Shown piece after piece: positions 6,178-13,890 of a stretch of DNA of 17,573 bases (the stretch's first letter is position 1; every line of letters starts with the position of its first letter). The DNA comes from an uncultured Prevotella sp. (lineage in GTDB: Bacteria; Bacteroidota; Bacteroidia; Bacteroidales; Bacteroidaceae): the NCBI GenBank assembly GCA_900314365.1, contig OMVH01000128.1, positions 1 through 17,573 on the forward strand, read 5' to 3'. The notes beneath the pieces were generated by a model, which worked only from the letters and a program-made list of their open reading frames with translations, made no database searches and had not been told where the DNA came from. The position numbers and the translations under genes are program-made.

Positions 6178-7695
6178 ATGTTTACAGACAAAGACTTAGA
6201 GCAGCTTGCCTCCAAAGGTATTACTGCAGAACAGGTGGAGCATCAGCTTGATGAAATCCGCCAGGGTTTCCCGTTTCTCAAGATTGAAGCTCCGGCTTCC
6301 GTGGGCAAGGGCATCATAGCTCCCACACAGGAGGAGGCCGGAAAAGCTGTCGATGCTTGGACCAGCTACAAGGCAGAGAGCCATCGCATCGTGAAGTTCG
6401 TGCCCGCTTCGGGTGCTGCCAGCCGCATGTTCAAGAATATGTTTGCCTTCCTCAGCGCACCCTATGACACACCGCAGACCGATTTTGAGAAGCAATTCTT
6501 CGAGGGTGTCCGCCGTTTTGCCTTCCACAAGGAGCTCTGCCATAAATGTAAGGAACTCTATGGCAAGAGCGTTCGCCAGCTGCTTGATGAGGGCAACTAC
6601 AAGTCCATCGTGGCTGCCATGCTCAATGCCGACGGACTCAACTACGGACAGCTGCCTAAGGGATTGCTGCTTTTCCACAGTTATGACGACGGTCCACGTA
6701 CGCCGATGGAGGAGCATCTTGTGGAGGCTGCCCTCTATGCCAGCTCGAATGGAGAGGCCAATGTCCACTTCACAGTCTCTTCGGAACATTTACCCCTCTT
6801 CCGTGCCAAGGTGGAGGAGAAGCTTCCTTACTATGAGTCGAAGTTCGGTGTAAAGTACAACGTGAGTTTCTCGGTACAGAAGCCGAGCACCGACACCATA
6901 GCAGCCAATCCCGACAACACCCCGTTCCGCAACGACGACGGCAGTCTTCTCTTCCGTCCCGGTGGCCACGGGGCGCTGATAGAGAATCTTAACGATATTG
7001 ATGCCGACGTCATCTTCATCAAGAACATCGATAACGTGGTGCCCGACCGTCTGAAGGGCGACACCGTGCGCTATAAGCAGGTGCTTGCGGGCATCCTTGT
7101 GAAGCTGCAGCGCAAGGCTTTCGACTATTTGAAGATGCTCGATGAAGGACACTACAACCACGAGCGCATTGAGGAAATCATCCGATTTGTGCAGCGCACA
7201 CTCAGCACGCGCCTGCCGGACATAAAGAATCTGGAGGATGCCGACCTCGTCATTTATTTGAGGAAGAAACTAAACCGCCCAATGCGTGTCTGCGGCGTTG
7301 TGCGCAATGTGGGTGAGCCGGGCGGAGGTCCTTTCCTGGCCTACAATGCCGACGGCACGGTCAGCCCGCAGATTCTGGAATCGAGTCAGATCGACAAGAA
7401 CAATGAGGACTATATGCGCATGTTCCGTGAGGGTACTCATTTCAATCCGGTTGACTTGGTGTGTGCAACGAAGGACTACCAGGGCCGTCGTTTCCATCTG
7501 CCCGACTTTGTGGACCGCTCCACAGGCTTCATCAGCAGCAAGAGCAAGAACGGCCGTGAGCTGAAAGCGTTGGAGCTTCCGGGACTTTGGAACGGAGCCA
7601 TGAGCGACTGGAACACGGTATTCGTAGAGGTGCCGCTGACTACATTCAATCCTGTCAAGACTGTCAACGACCTGCTTCGCGAACAGCATCAGTAA
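6178..7695 (+). CDS. DUF4301-family protein, putative nucleotidyltransferase-like
   Basis: This 505-residue cytosolic protein matches, from memory, the Bacteroidota DUF4301 family, which has no established function. I chose ATG 6178 (MFTDKDLEQLASKGIT); the frame is open to 6127, but those residues look like translated leader. Seen in the sequence: a loop VPASGAASRMFK (75-86) placed like the glycine-rich nucleotide loop of GT-A sugar-nucleotide pyrophosphorylases; RPGGHGALIENL (260-271) followed by DADVIFIKNIDNV (275-287), closely resembling the P-GHG-L and N-DN blocks of UDP-sugar pyrophosphorylases; and GVVRNVGEPGGGPFL (373-387). These suggest a nucleotide-sugar-type transferase with Asp285 as a possible metal ligand. 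That function is inference; the substrate is unknown. It has its own promoter, converges on prmA and has no obvious operon partner. Confidence 0.85.
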   Translation: MFTDKDLEQLASKGITAEQVEHQLDEIRQGFPFLKIEAPASVGKGIIAPTQEEAGKAVDAWTSYKAESHRIVKFVPASGAASRMFKNMFAFLSAPYDTPQTDFEKQFFEGVRRFAFHKELCHKCKELYGKSVRQLLDEGNYKSIVAAMLNADGLNYGQLPKGLLLFHSYDDGPRTPMEEHLVEAALYASSNGEANVHFTVSSEHLPLFRAKVEEKLPYYESKFGVKYNVSFSVQKPSTDTIAANPDNTPFRNDDGSLLFRPGGHGALIENLNDIDADVIFIKNIDNVVPDRLKGDTVRYKQVLAGILVKLQRKAFDYLKMLDEGHYNHERIEEIIRFVQRTLSTRLPDIKNLEDADLVIYLRKKLNRPMRVCGVVRNVGEPGGGPFLAYNADGTVSPQILESSQIDKNNEDYMRMFREGTHFNPVDLVCATKDYQGRRFHLPDFVDRSTGFISSKSKNGRELKALELPGLWNGAMSDWNTVFVEVPLTTFNPVKTVNDLLREQHQ

Positions 7696-7714
7696 GGTTT
7701 CTTCTACGGGAGCT

Positions 7715-7744
7715 CCCCCCTCTGCTACCGTAGCAGAATGGGGG
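7715..7744 (+). terminator. Hairpin after the DUF4301 gene
   Basis: Starting 20 bases past the stop codon, CTGCTA/TAGCAG (7722-7727 / 7731-7736) is capped by a 3-base loop and extended by C-run/G-run pairing (7716-7720 / 7740-7744) with a small bulge. It is stable, but no T-run follows, so termination on the plus strand is plausible rather than shown. Confidence 0.45.
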
Positions 7745-7770
7745 AACGCGGCTCTGAACAAAGTTTGATG

Positions 7771-7818
7771 AAACAAAAATCCCCCGCACAGTCTGTCGTG
7801 TGAAAGCTGTGCGGGGGA
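7771..7818 (-). terminator. Intrinsic terminator of prmA
   Basis: On the minus strand, a perfect 12-bp GC-rich stem (7818-7807 with 7791-7780, TCCCCCGCACAG and its complement) with a 15-base loop is followed by ATTTTTGTTT (7780-7771). The site is about 60 bases after the prmA stop and has the T-run on the minus side, so it serves prmA. It may also block read-through from the convergent DUF4301 gene. Confidence 0.85.
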
Positions 7819-7876
7819 TATGTGTTGAGTAAGGTCTGTGCTTTGGTGTAGAGAAATAAGGTAGCGGTTCTGTCTT

Positions 7877-8749
7877 TCAATCTTTTATAAAACTGAGGCA
7901 GCACCAACTGTTTTGTGTCTTTCGCCCAGACTCCCGTAGCCCGAGCGAGAGAGCCTTGGTCGTCAGCAGTGGACAGTCGGTCTCGTAGAATCCGCTGATT
8001 ATCATTCTCGATCCGGTATCCATCTTGAGAACCATAGCCTGAAGGTCGTTCAGCAGAATATTGCGGTTAATGTTTGCCACTACGATGTCGAAGTGCTCGC
8101 TGATGCTTTGCAGTACCGTCGCATCGCCGAGCAGGCCTTTGAAATCCGTTACTCCGTTCAGCCCTGCGTTGTGAATAGCATTCTCCACACTCCATTCGTC
8201 AATGTCATAGCCAGTAGCCTCCTTGGCTCCAAGTTTGAGGGCCGCAATGCTGAGTATGCCCGTTCCGCAGCCACAGTCGAGCACACTCAGGCCTTTGAGG
8301 TCAGACTGTGCAAGCGTCTGCAGAACCATTTGTGTAGTCTCGTGGGTACCGGTGCCGAATGCATTGCGGGCTTCAATACCGATACGGCAAGGCTGGGTGA
8401 AAGCCTCTGCCTCGTCCGTGGTCGTGTGCCGGGCATCGTAGACAACAATCCGGTCATCTATTATGATAGGGCTGAACCCCGCATCTTCCCATGTCTCGTT
8501 CCAGTCCTGATCATCAGCATCTTCAATGGTATAGCTTATCTTGACGCCGTTGACAGGGAACGACATCAGTTGTGCGCTGAAAGCTTCACGGTTGAAATTT
8601 CCTTTTACGGCATAGCCGTTGATACCATCAGAAGTGGTCTCGAAAGAATCGCAGCCCGCCTCGCCCGCTGCATCAGCAAGGAGGTCGAGAACTGTCTGTC
8701 GAATGTCATCTTGACAGCTGACATGAAGGTGCAGACTAATGTATTTCAT
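7877..8749 (-). CDS. prmA: Ribosomal protein L11 methyltransferase
   Basis: This is a 290-residue SAM-dependent methyltransferase that modifies ribosomal protein L11 on its N-terminal amine and lysine side chains. The N-terminal substrate-recognition domain (about 1-95) leads to the diagnostic AFGTGTHETT block (130-139), then motif I VLDCGCGTGILSIAA (156-170), the acidic end of strand 2 (YDIDEWSV, 181-188) and the motif IV-like VVANINRNIL (223-232). The length fits the family. The ATG at 8749 follows a promoter by about 25 bases. It is transcribed alone, ending at a strong terminator. Confidence 0.95.
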   Translation of the reverse strand: MKYISLHLHVSCQDDIRQTVLDLLADAAGEAGCDSFETTSDGINGYAVKGNFNREAFSAQLMSFPVNGVKISYTIEDADDQDWNETWEDAGFSPIIIDDRIVVYDARHTTTDEAEAFTQPCRIGIEARNAFGTGTHETTQMVLQTLAQSDLKGLSVLDCGCGTGILSIAALKLGAKEATGYDIDEWSVENAIHNAGLNGVTDFKGLLGDATVLQSISEHFDIVVANINRNILLNDLQAMVLKMDTGSRMIISGFYETDCPLLTTKALSLGLRESGRKTQNSWCCLSFIKD

Positions 8750-8772
8750 TTCTCTACGTTAAATTATTGGTG

Positions 8773-8780
8773 CAAAGATA
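8773..8780 (-). promoter_or_regulatory. Bacteroidota -7 box for prmA
   Basis: The minus strand reads TATCTTTG, an exact TAnnTTTG, 24 bases before the start codon. A clear -33 TTTG is not seen. Confidence 0.6.
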
Positions 8781-8822
8781 TAAAAAATAGGGAAAAACCT
8801 ACGGCAGCTTAGGGATTTTCCT

Positions 8823-8853
8823 TAAATTTGCAAGAGAATTGGAATTATTTTTG
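8823..8853 (+). promoter_or_regulatory. Promoter region of the Tyr/Trp-rich gene (two candidate -7 boxes)
   Basis: Two exact TAnnTTTG matches lie close together: TAAATTTG (8823-8830) and TATTTTTG (8846-8853). The second puts the transcription start near 8860, about 40 bases before the ATG. An AAGGAG at 8886-8891, seven bases before ATG 8899, resembles a Shine-Dalgarno site, unusual among the genes here. Confidence 0.5.
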
Positions 8854-8898
8854 CACTGTAGAAAATAGATAAAAACTGATAATAAAAGGAGTAAGATT

Positions 8899-9990
8899 AT
8901 GAAAAGGACTGTCTTAATAACTATCTTGGCAGGTATGATGCCATTGGGTCTGCTGGCGCAGGACGATGACCTCTACTTTACGCCGGAGAAAGAGGCGCCG
9001 GCCAAAAGCTCCCGTTCCGTCACAAATAAATCGTCTCAAACCTACTATAGAGGTAGCGACAGAGACGTAGATGAGTATAACCGTCATGGTAAGTTCTGGA
9101 GCCACTATCAGAAGATAGGGTCGGACGAAAATGGTAACGACATCATAGAATTCAAAAAAGGTAATGGGGTCTATCCTGATTCAACTTACATCGATACCAC
9201 CTACGTGGGTCGCTACTACGATACCATTACTGATGCCGATGACTTTCAGTACACGGGGCGTATGAGCCGTTGGGATGGCTTCTATGACCCGTGGTTCTAC
9301 AGCGCTTGGGGCTATTATCCTTACTGGCGTGCCGGATGGGGATGGTATGACCCTTGGTATGATCCTTGGTATTACGGTTATGGCTGGGGCTGGTATGGCG
9401 CCTGGTACGACCCGTGGTACTATGGTTGGGGTTATCCCTATTACGGCTATTACGGCTATTATGGTTGGGGACGTCCCTGGTATGGTTACTATGGCGGCTG
9501 GTATAATCCCTGGTATTATGGTGGTGGCTACTACGCCTATGGACCTTCAGGCACACGGAATCACTCTCAGGGTGTAAGCTTTGGCAATGGCGGCAGCACA
9601 ACGGCAAGCCGCTTCGGAGGCCGTGGCACCTACGGTACGTTTGGCTCTCGTCCGACTACCATTCGTTCTACGGTGGCCTCCGGCAGTAACGGTTCCTTCG
9701 GTTCGCGGGCCGTTTCAGGTTCTACACGCACCTTCACAACGAACCGCAGTGGCGCGCGTTTCGGAGGTAACGGAGCACTTCGCGACCGCAGTACGATTGA
9801 ACGTGTGACAACTCCCGTGAATACCACGCGCAGTATGAGTAACAGCAGCTACGGCACTATGTCACGCTCAGGCTCCAGCTTCGGCGGTAGTTTTGGCGGA
9901 GGTATGTCGGGCGGCAGTTTCGGTGGCAGCCGTGGCGGCGGAAGCTTTGGCGGCGGCGGTGGCGGCGGTCACTTCGGTGGACGCAGGTAA
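8899..9990 (+). CDS. Secreted Tyr/Trp/Gly-rich low-complexity protein
   Basis: This is a 363-residue protein with a signal peptide (MKRTVLITILAG...LLAQ, cleavage likely near residue 20-21), so it is exported to the periplasm or surface. Residues 21-120 are ordinary and polar. Residues 125-214 are extremely aromatic: I count 49 Tyr/Trp/Phe among 90, built around YDPW at 129, 150, 154 and 170 and YNPW at 202, separated by YG/WG runs. Residues 220-363 are Gly/Ser/Thr/Arg-rich with ten FG dipeptides and a glycine-rich end (SFGGS repeats, GGGGGGG, FGGRR). There is no recognised catalytic domain; similar low-complexity proteins occur in Bacteroidota as hypotheticals. Adhesive, matrix or cell-surface roles are possible but unproven. 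It precedes the barrel protein by 114 bases on the same strand, with a hairpin in the gap, so a two-gene envelope unit is likely. Confidence 0.85.
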   Translation: MKRTVLITILAGMMPLGLLAQDDDLYFTPEKEAPAKSSRSVTNKSSQTYYRGSDRDVDEYNRHGKFWSHYQKIGSDENGNDIIEFKKGNGVYPDSTYIDTTYVGRYYDTITDADDFQYTGRMSRWDGFYDPWFYSAWGYYPYWRAGWGWYDPWYDPWYYGYGWGWYGAWYDPWYYGWGYPYYGYYGYYGWGRPWYGYYGGWYNPWYYGGGYYAYGPSGTRNHSQGVSFGNGGSTTASRFGGRGTYGTFGSRPTTIRSTVASGSNGSFGSRAVSGSTRTFTTNRSGARFGGNGALRDRSTIERVTTPVNTTRSMSNSSYGTMSRSGSSFGGSFGGGMSGGSFGGSRGGGSFGGGGGGGHFGGRR

Positions 9991-10011
9991 ACTTGCCGGT
10001 AGAGAACTTAT

Positions 10012-10039
10012 GCCCCATACCTTTCAAACGGTATGGGGC
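10012..10039 (+). terminator. Hairpin between the Tyr/Trp-rich gene and the barrel gene
   Basis: Perfect 10-bp arms GCCCCATACC (10012-10021) and GGTATGGGGC (10030-10039) flank an 8-base loop, 22 bases past the stop codon. No T-run follows, so it may attenuate or protect the message rather than fully terminate. No -7 box was found between it and the next gene, consistent with partial read-through. Confidence 0.5.
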
Positions 10040-10104
10040 TTCAAGAAACAAGCTAAAATCACTTCGTGGCATCGCCTCTAAGGTGTGCCGCAACCATTAA
10101 ATAA

Positions 10105-11637
10105 ATGTATCCTATGAAATGCAAAGTTTTGATTTCCGCCCTTCTTGCGGGTGTAGTCCTGCCTTTGGGCGCACAGGAAACCTATGAGAATACGAATCTG
10201 CTTGACAACGACCTTAACGGTACAGCCCGTTATGTGGGTATGGGTGGAGCACTCGAAGCTCTTGGAGCCGATATCTCGACCATCAGCACAAACCCTGCCG
10301 GTCTCGGACTCTTCCGGCATTCTGTCGCGAATGCTTCGTTCGGATTTGTCTCACAGTCTGACGCTAAGGAATTCGCCCCGGGCAATACCACTAACATGAG
10401 CTTTGACCAGGGAGGCTTTGTGTACTCCACGCGAAATGGGGCAAAGTCGTATCTCAACTTCGGCTTCAACTACCACAAGAGTCGCAATTTCGACTGGCTT
10501 CTTGATGCTGCCAGTTCTTTGAACAACGCCTCACAGAACAAGCTCACCTATGAGAAGTATCGCAACGATGTTTTCTCAAAAGACGATGATGCCTCGTTCT
10601 CGCAGGTTGATAACTTCTATATGAAGCATCTGCTCTACAATGATGCAACCAAGGCTTACTACTATTATCCGGCCACAGCCTACACCTTCAACAGGGCTCA
10701 GCAAGGATATATCGGCGAGTACGACTTCAACGTGAGTGGCAATCTTGACGACCGTATCTTCCTCGGCCTCACGGTAGGAGTTCATGATGTGCATTACCGC
10801 CATTATAGCGAATATACGGAGAATGTCACGAGTATTGGTAATCTCACACTGGCTGATTCAAGGAAGATAACCGGTACGGGTGTTGATGTGAAGCTTGGAG
10901 CCATTTTCCGTCCCATGGCAGAATCGCCTTTCCGTATTGGTATTTACGTGCAAACTCCAACCTGGTATGACCTCACTACGAAGAACTACACCGAGATGAC
11001 CGACGGTTCCACCACGGCCAAATCGAGCGAAAGCTATGACTTCAAGGTGTATATGCCATGGAAATTCGGTGTCAGTCTCGGACATACTGTAGGCAACTTC
11101 CTTGCACTGGGAGCCACGTATGAGTTCACCGACATCACCTCTATGGACACACGTATCAACGATGGTGACAGTTACTACGATTCTTGGTACGGTACTTATT
11201 ATCAGAGCAGTTCAAGCGATGATGCTATGAATCATCATACAGACAAGAACCTCAAGGGCATACACACTGTGAAGCTCGGCTTGGAGTATAAGCCCATCCC
11301 CACATTGGCTCTTCGCGTTGGCTACAACTATATTTCTTCCATGTTTAAGGATGGTGCTGCCAAGGACGGTACCGTGTGGTCGCCGGGTACTTACTATGCA
11401 TCGTCGACAGATTATACGAACTGGAAGGACACCAACCGCTTCACGCTTGGCTTAGGCTATACCATCGGTAAGTTCAACCTTGATTTGGCCTATCAGTATA
11501 CAGCTACTAATGGAGACTTCTTCCCCTTCCAAAGCTATACAGACGATAAGGATGCTTCCGATGACAATATTGCCAATGCCGTAAAGGTGAGCAACAAGCG
11601 TAACCAGTTGCTCTTTACTTTAGGCTACCGCTTCTAA
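10105..11637 (+). CDS. Outer-membrane beta-barrel protein, FadL/OmpP1-like
   Basis: This is a 510-residue protein with a signal peptide (KVLISALLAGVVLPLGAQ, cleavage about residue 24) and the early motif LNGTARYVGMGGALEALGAD followed by STNPAGLGLFR (61-71), typical of the FadL/OmpP1/TodX-like group often labelled hemin receptor or transport protein in Bacteroidota. Many alternating Tyr-rich beta segments follow (for example LRVGYNYISSMF, FTLGLGYTIGKFNLDLAYQY), and the chain ends NQLLFTLGYRF with the terminal Phe expected for insertion by the Bam machinery. FadL relatives move hydrophobic compounds across the outer membrane; the substrate here cannot be told. The ATG at 10105 sits in an A-rich context; a second ATG at 10114 (MKCKVLI) is an equally good signal-peptide start. 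It is probably co-transcribed with the upstream gene. Confidence 0.88.
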   Translation: MYPMKCKVLISALLAGVVLPLGAQETYENTNLLDNDLNGTARYVGMGGALEALGADISTISTNPAGLGLFRHSVANASFGFVSQSDAKEFAPGNTTNMSFDQGGFVYSTRNGAKSYLNFGFNYHKSRNFDWLLDAASSLNNASQNKLTYEKYRNDVFSKDDDASFSQVDNFYMKHLLYNDATKAYYYYPATAYTFNRAQQGYIGEYDFNVSGNLDDRIFLGLTVGVHDVHYRHYSEYTENVTSIGNLTLADSRKITGTGVDVKLGAIFRPMAESPFRIGIYVQTPTWYDLTTKNYTEMTDGSTTAKSSESYDFKVYMPWKFGVSLGHTVGNFLALGATYEFTDITSMDTRINDGDSYYDSWYGTYYQSSSSDDAMNHHTDKNLKGIHTVKLGLEYKPIPTLALRVGYNYISSMFKDGAAKDGTVWSPGTYYASSTDYTNWKDTNRFTLGLGYTIGKFNLDLAYQYTATNGDFFPFQSYTDDKDASDDNIANAVKVSNKRNQLLFTLGYRF

Positions 11638-11662
11638 TTTTTCACACTTACATACCACTATC

Positions 11663-11700
11663 GTTACGCCCCTTTCTCAGTTATGAGGAAGAGGCGTAAC
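11663..11700 (+). terminator. Hairpin after the barrel gene
   Basis: The outer stem GTTACGCC/GGCGTAAC (11663-11670 / 11693-11700) and the inner stem CTCA/TGAG (11676-11679 / 11684-11687) form a long hairpin 25 bases past the stop. The following TGTTAATAAAA is only weakly T-rich. It is the likely end of the two-gene envelope transcript. Confidence 0.55.
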
Positions 11701-11765
11701 TGTTAATAAAACGTAACAAAAGAAAAGTAAAAAGCCAAGGTGGAAGCAGAGTGGGGCAAAAGCAG

Positions 11766-11773
11766 TACCTTTG
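11766..11773 (+). promoter_or_regulatory. Bacteroidota -7 box for rpsP
   Basis: TACCTTTG is an exact TAnnTTTG match 59 bases before the rpsP start. The predicted leader holds a small hairpin, GCTGA/TCAGC (11779-11783 / 11793-11797), whose role, if any, is unknown. The -33 element is unclear. Confidence 0.6.
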
Positions 11774-11832
11774 CAGTCGCTGATACGTGTTGTCAGCATG
11801 AATTCAAACCTTTATAAATTATTTAAGTCAAA

Positions 11833-12396
11833 ATGGCTACAAGAATCAGATTACAGCGCGGCGGCCGCAAGGGCTATGCTTTCTACAGCATTGTCATCGC
11901 CGACGTGAGAGCACCACGTGATGGTAAATTTACTGAGAAGATTGGTACTTACAATCCCAACACCAATCCTGCAACCGTAGATTTGAATTTCGATCGTGCC
12001 CTTTATTGGGTAGAAGTGGGCGCTCAGCCTACCGACACAGTGCGCAACCTGCTCAAGCGTGAGGGTGTCTACCTCATGAAGCATCTCCGTGGAGGTGTGA
12101 AGAAGGGTGCCTTCGATGAGGCTGCCGCACAGCAAAAGTTCGATGCATGGAAAGCTAACAAGGTGAAGGGGCTGCAGGCTGTTCACGACAATGACGTGAA
12201 GTCGCTCAATGAAGCCGCTGCCAAGGAGCTTGATGCAGAGAAGAAGATCAATGAGGCTATTGCCAAGAAGGTGGCTGATAAGAAGGCTGCTGAGGCAAAG
12301 GCAAAGGCTGAGGCCGAAGCTGCTAAGGCTGCTGAAGCTGCTCAGCAGGAGGCTCCTGCAGAGGGCGAAACTGCAGAGGCTCCCAAGGAAGCATAA
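11833..12396 (+). CDS. rpsP: 30S ribosomal protein S16 with extended C-terminus
   Basis: This is a 187-residue protein. The N-terminal 80-100 residues are canonical S16: MATRIRLQRGGRKG..., YSIVIADVRAPRDGKF, EKIGTYNPN, and the FDRALYWVEVGAQPTDTVRNLL block that contacts 16S rRNA in the small subunit body. Beyond about residue 105 comes a long Ala/Lys/Glu-rich tail, helical and probably coiled-coil or solvent exposed, ending EAPKEA. S16 in many bacteria is only 80-90 residues; the long tail is common in Bacteroidota. It has its own promoter and terminator, so it is monocistronic here rather than in an rpsP-rimM-trmD-rplS operon. Confidence 0.97.
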   Translation: MATRIRLQRGGRKGYAFYSIVIADVRAPRDGKFTEKIGTYNPNTNPATVDLNFDRALYWVEVGAQPTDTVRNLLKREGVYLMKHLRGGVKKGAFDEAAAQQKFDAWKANKVKGLQAVHDNDVKSLNEAAAKELDAEKKINEAIAKKVADKKAAEAKAKAEAEAAKAAEAAQQEAPAEGETAEAPKEA

Positions 12397-12419
12397 TCTT
12401 CAGAAACCAACTTTTCAGA

Positions 12420-12447
12420 AGCCGTGTCCTAGGGATACGGCTTTTTT
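12420..12447 (+). terminator. Intrinsic terminator of rpsP
   Basis: AGCCGTGTCC (12420-12429) pairs with GGATACGGCT (12433-12442), with one G-T wobble, around a 3-base loop and is followed by a run of T (12442-12447). It lies 24 bases past the stop codon and has a classic Rho-independent form. Confidence 0.9.
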
Positions 12448-12487
12448 CATGCCCGTAAACTTGAGCCCTTACAGATACAGGAGTGGA

Positions 12488-12781
12488 TTAGGTCCAGAAA
12501 TCGTCGTTGCCCGTGTCTTTCATTTCGCCACCGCACTGCGGGCAAGTGTGCATGTCCCAACGTTTGATGCGGTTGCTGCCGCAGCGCAGGCATAGCCGTC
12601 CGGTCTCGCTGTTGTAGGATGGTGCAACGTCGCCTATGACTCCGCCTACGACGAGATTCTGGATAGTGTGACAGTCGGGACAGCTCACTGCCACGATGTG
12701 CTGCCCGAAAAGCCCGTGTCCTTCGTAAACCTCGGTCTCATAGCCGCAGGCCATACATCTATATACTTTTCGTATTGCCAT
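12488..12781 (-). CDS. Small protein with two zinc-ribbon-like motifs
   Basis: This 97-residue protein begins MAIRKVYRCMACGYETEVYE. Four CxxC pairs are visible: C9/C12, C34/C37, C64/C67 and C80/C83, enough for two four-cysteine zinc (or rubredoxin-like metal) sites. The rest is hydrophilic, ending GNDDFWT. I do not recognise a named family. I chose the start at 12781; the open frame extends further, but the longer version would lie inside the glycosyltransferase gene and lacks family-like sequence. It overlaps the upstream glycosyltransferase by 23 bases, suggesting translational coupling as the last gene of the polysaccharide operon. Whether it acts in that pathway or merely shares its transcript is unclear. 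It converges with the rpsP terminator. Confidence 0.75.
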   Translation of the reverse strand: MAIRKVYRCMACGYETEVYEGHGLFGQHIVAVSCPDCHTIQNLVVGGVIGDVAPSYNSETGRLCLRCGSNRIKRWDMHTCPQCGGEMKDTGNDDFWT

Positions 12782-13862
12782 AATAGATTTGCTCGTATTT
12801 TTTAGCCACCTTGATGTAATCGTGGTGTTTCCGGATGTATTCCATACTCTGGCTTTTAAGCTCAGGTAGGCCGTCGATATGGGCAACAAGACCCTCTAAA
12901 GCGTCCACGACACTCTTGTAGTTAGGTTCTACATTGATAATGGGCCGCAAGCGGTCTTCGTGGAGAATGTCGTAGCTTTCAGGCTCTCCACCGCCAATGC
13001 AGATGATGCCACGGCTCATAGCTTCCAGTGCATTCATTGATGGAGTGTAGCTGTAAAGTTGATCGAGCAAGGCATCACTGTCCGCCATCATTTTGTAGTA
13101 TTGCTTGAATGGTATGTTGCAGGCAACCTTCAGCTCCACTTTGTCCGGATGTCGAGCGGCAACTTCCTGAGCAGCCGGAAGCATAATGTCTGTGCCCTTA
13201 AAGGCCGACCTGCTGCGGTTGATGCCGATGAAGAGCCGCAGCTTTCCGCCATGCCGATTGAGCGGCTCCTGCTTTTTGGGGACTATAGGGTAGGGGATGA
13301 AGACTGTTTTGCCGGGGTATCTGAGCCGGTAGCAGGCATAATATTCGTACAGTCCTGCCACGATGGTGGAAGCTTCTTCGGCAATGACACGGTTGAGATG
13401 TTCCTTGGCCGTGCCAATCCAGTCTGTTCTCTCCTTCAGGGCGTCGGCGTTGGTTCGGAGGTTCTGCCCGATATTGAAGTCGCTGTAGCGTAGCGGTTTC
13501 TCCTTGCAGCATACGTCGGCCCAATAGAAATCCATTCCGAAAGCGCCTAAGATAACCTTACCGTTGTGGCGTTTCAGATACTCGTAGACAGGCATGATGC
13601 GTTCAGCCTTGATTTCGAGGAACATGGGGTTGATGAGCTGAACGACATCATATCCGCGCAGCCTCGGCAACAGAGAGTAGAGCTTGAGCATGTAGCTTAT
13701 TCCACCCCACTTTGCGTACGACCTTTGCAGGTCGATGTCGCGAGGATAGTCCTTCCAAAAGTCACCGTTTGAAAGCACCGTCACCTGATGCCCCAGTCTC
13801 CGGAGTCCCTCAGACAAAGTCCAGTGTACATTACTATACTCTCCAAGTAAAAGTATCTTCAT
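12759..13862 (-). CDS. Glycosyltransferase, GT4-like (GT-B fold)
   Basis: This 367-residue protein opens MKILLLGEYSNVHWTLSEGL, the nucleotide-fold start common to GT-B enzymes. The C-terminal domain has KLRLFIGINRSRSAFKGTDI (207-226), then DALLDQLYSYTPSMNALEAMSRG (263-285) and IGGGEPE (289-295), resembling the GT4 donor-binding region with Glu280 as a candidate. It probably adds a sugar to a lipid-linked glycan at the cytoplasmic face. I start at ATG 13862; 21 further in-frame residues upstream would overlap the preceding gene and lack conservation. It is 28 bases after the preceding GT2 gene and overlaps the zinc-ribbon gene. Donor and acceptor sugars are unknown. Confidence 0.82.
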   Translation of the reverse strand: MKILLLGEYSNVHWTLSEGLRRLGHQVTVLSNGDFWKDYPRDIDLQRSYAKWGGISYMLKLYSLLPRLRGYDVVQLINPMFLEIKAERIMPVYEYLKRHNGKVILGAFGMDFYWADVCCKEKPLRYSDFNIGQNLRTNADALKERTDWIGTAKEHLNRVIAEEASTIVAGLYEYYACYRLRYPGKTVFIPYPIVPKKQEPLNRHGGKLRLFIGINRSRSAFKGTDIMLPAAQEVAARHPDKVELKVACNIPFKQYYKMMADSDALLDQLYSYTPSMNALEAMSRGIICIGGGEPESYDILHEDRLRPIINVEPNYKSVVDALEGLVAHIDGLPELKSQSMEYIRKHHDYIKVAKKYEQIYYGNTKSI

Positions 13863-13890
13863 TATTTCAAGTGAGTTGAGTCTATACCGC

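Noticed and set aside
9227..9607. Histidine/asparagine-rich minus-strand frame opposite the Tyr/Trp-rich block
   Set aside because: Its composition is the mirror of the TAT/GGT/TGG codons of the real gene; there is no start context or promoter.
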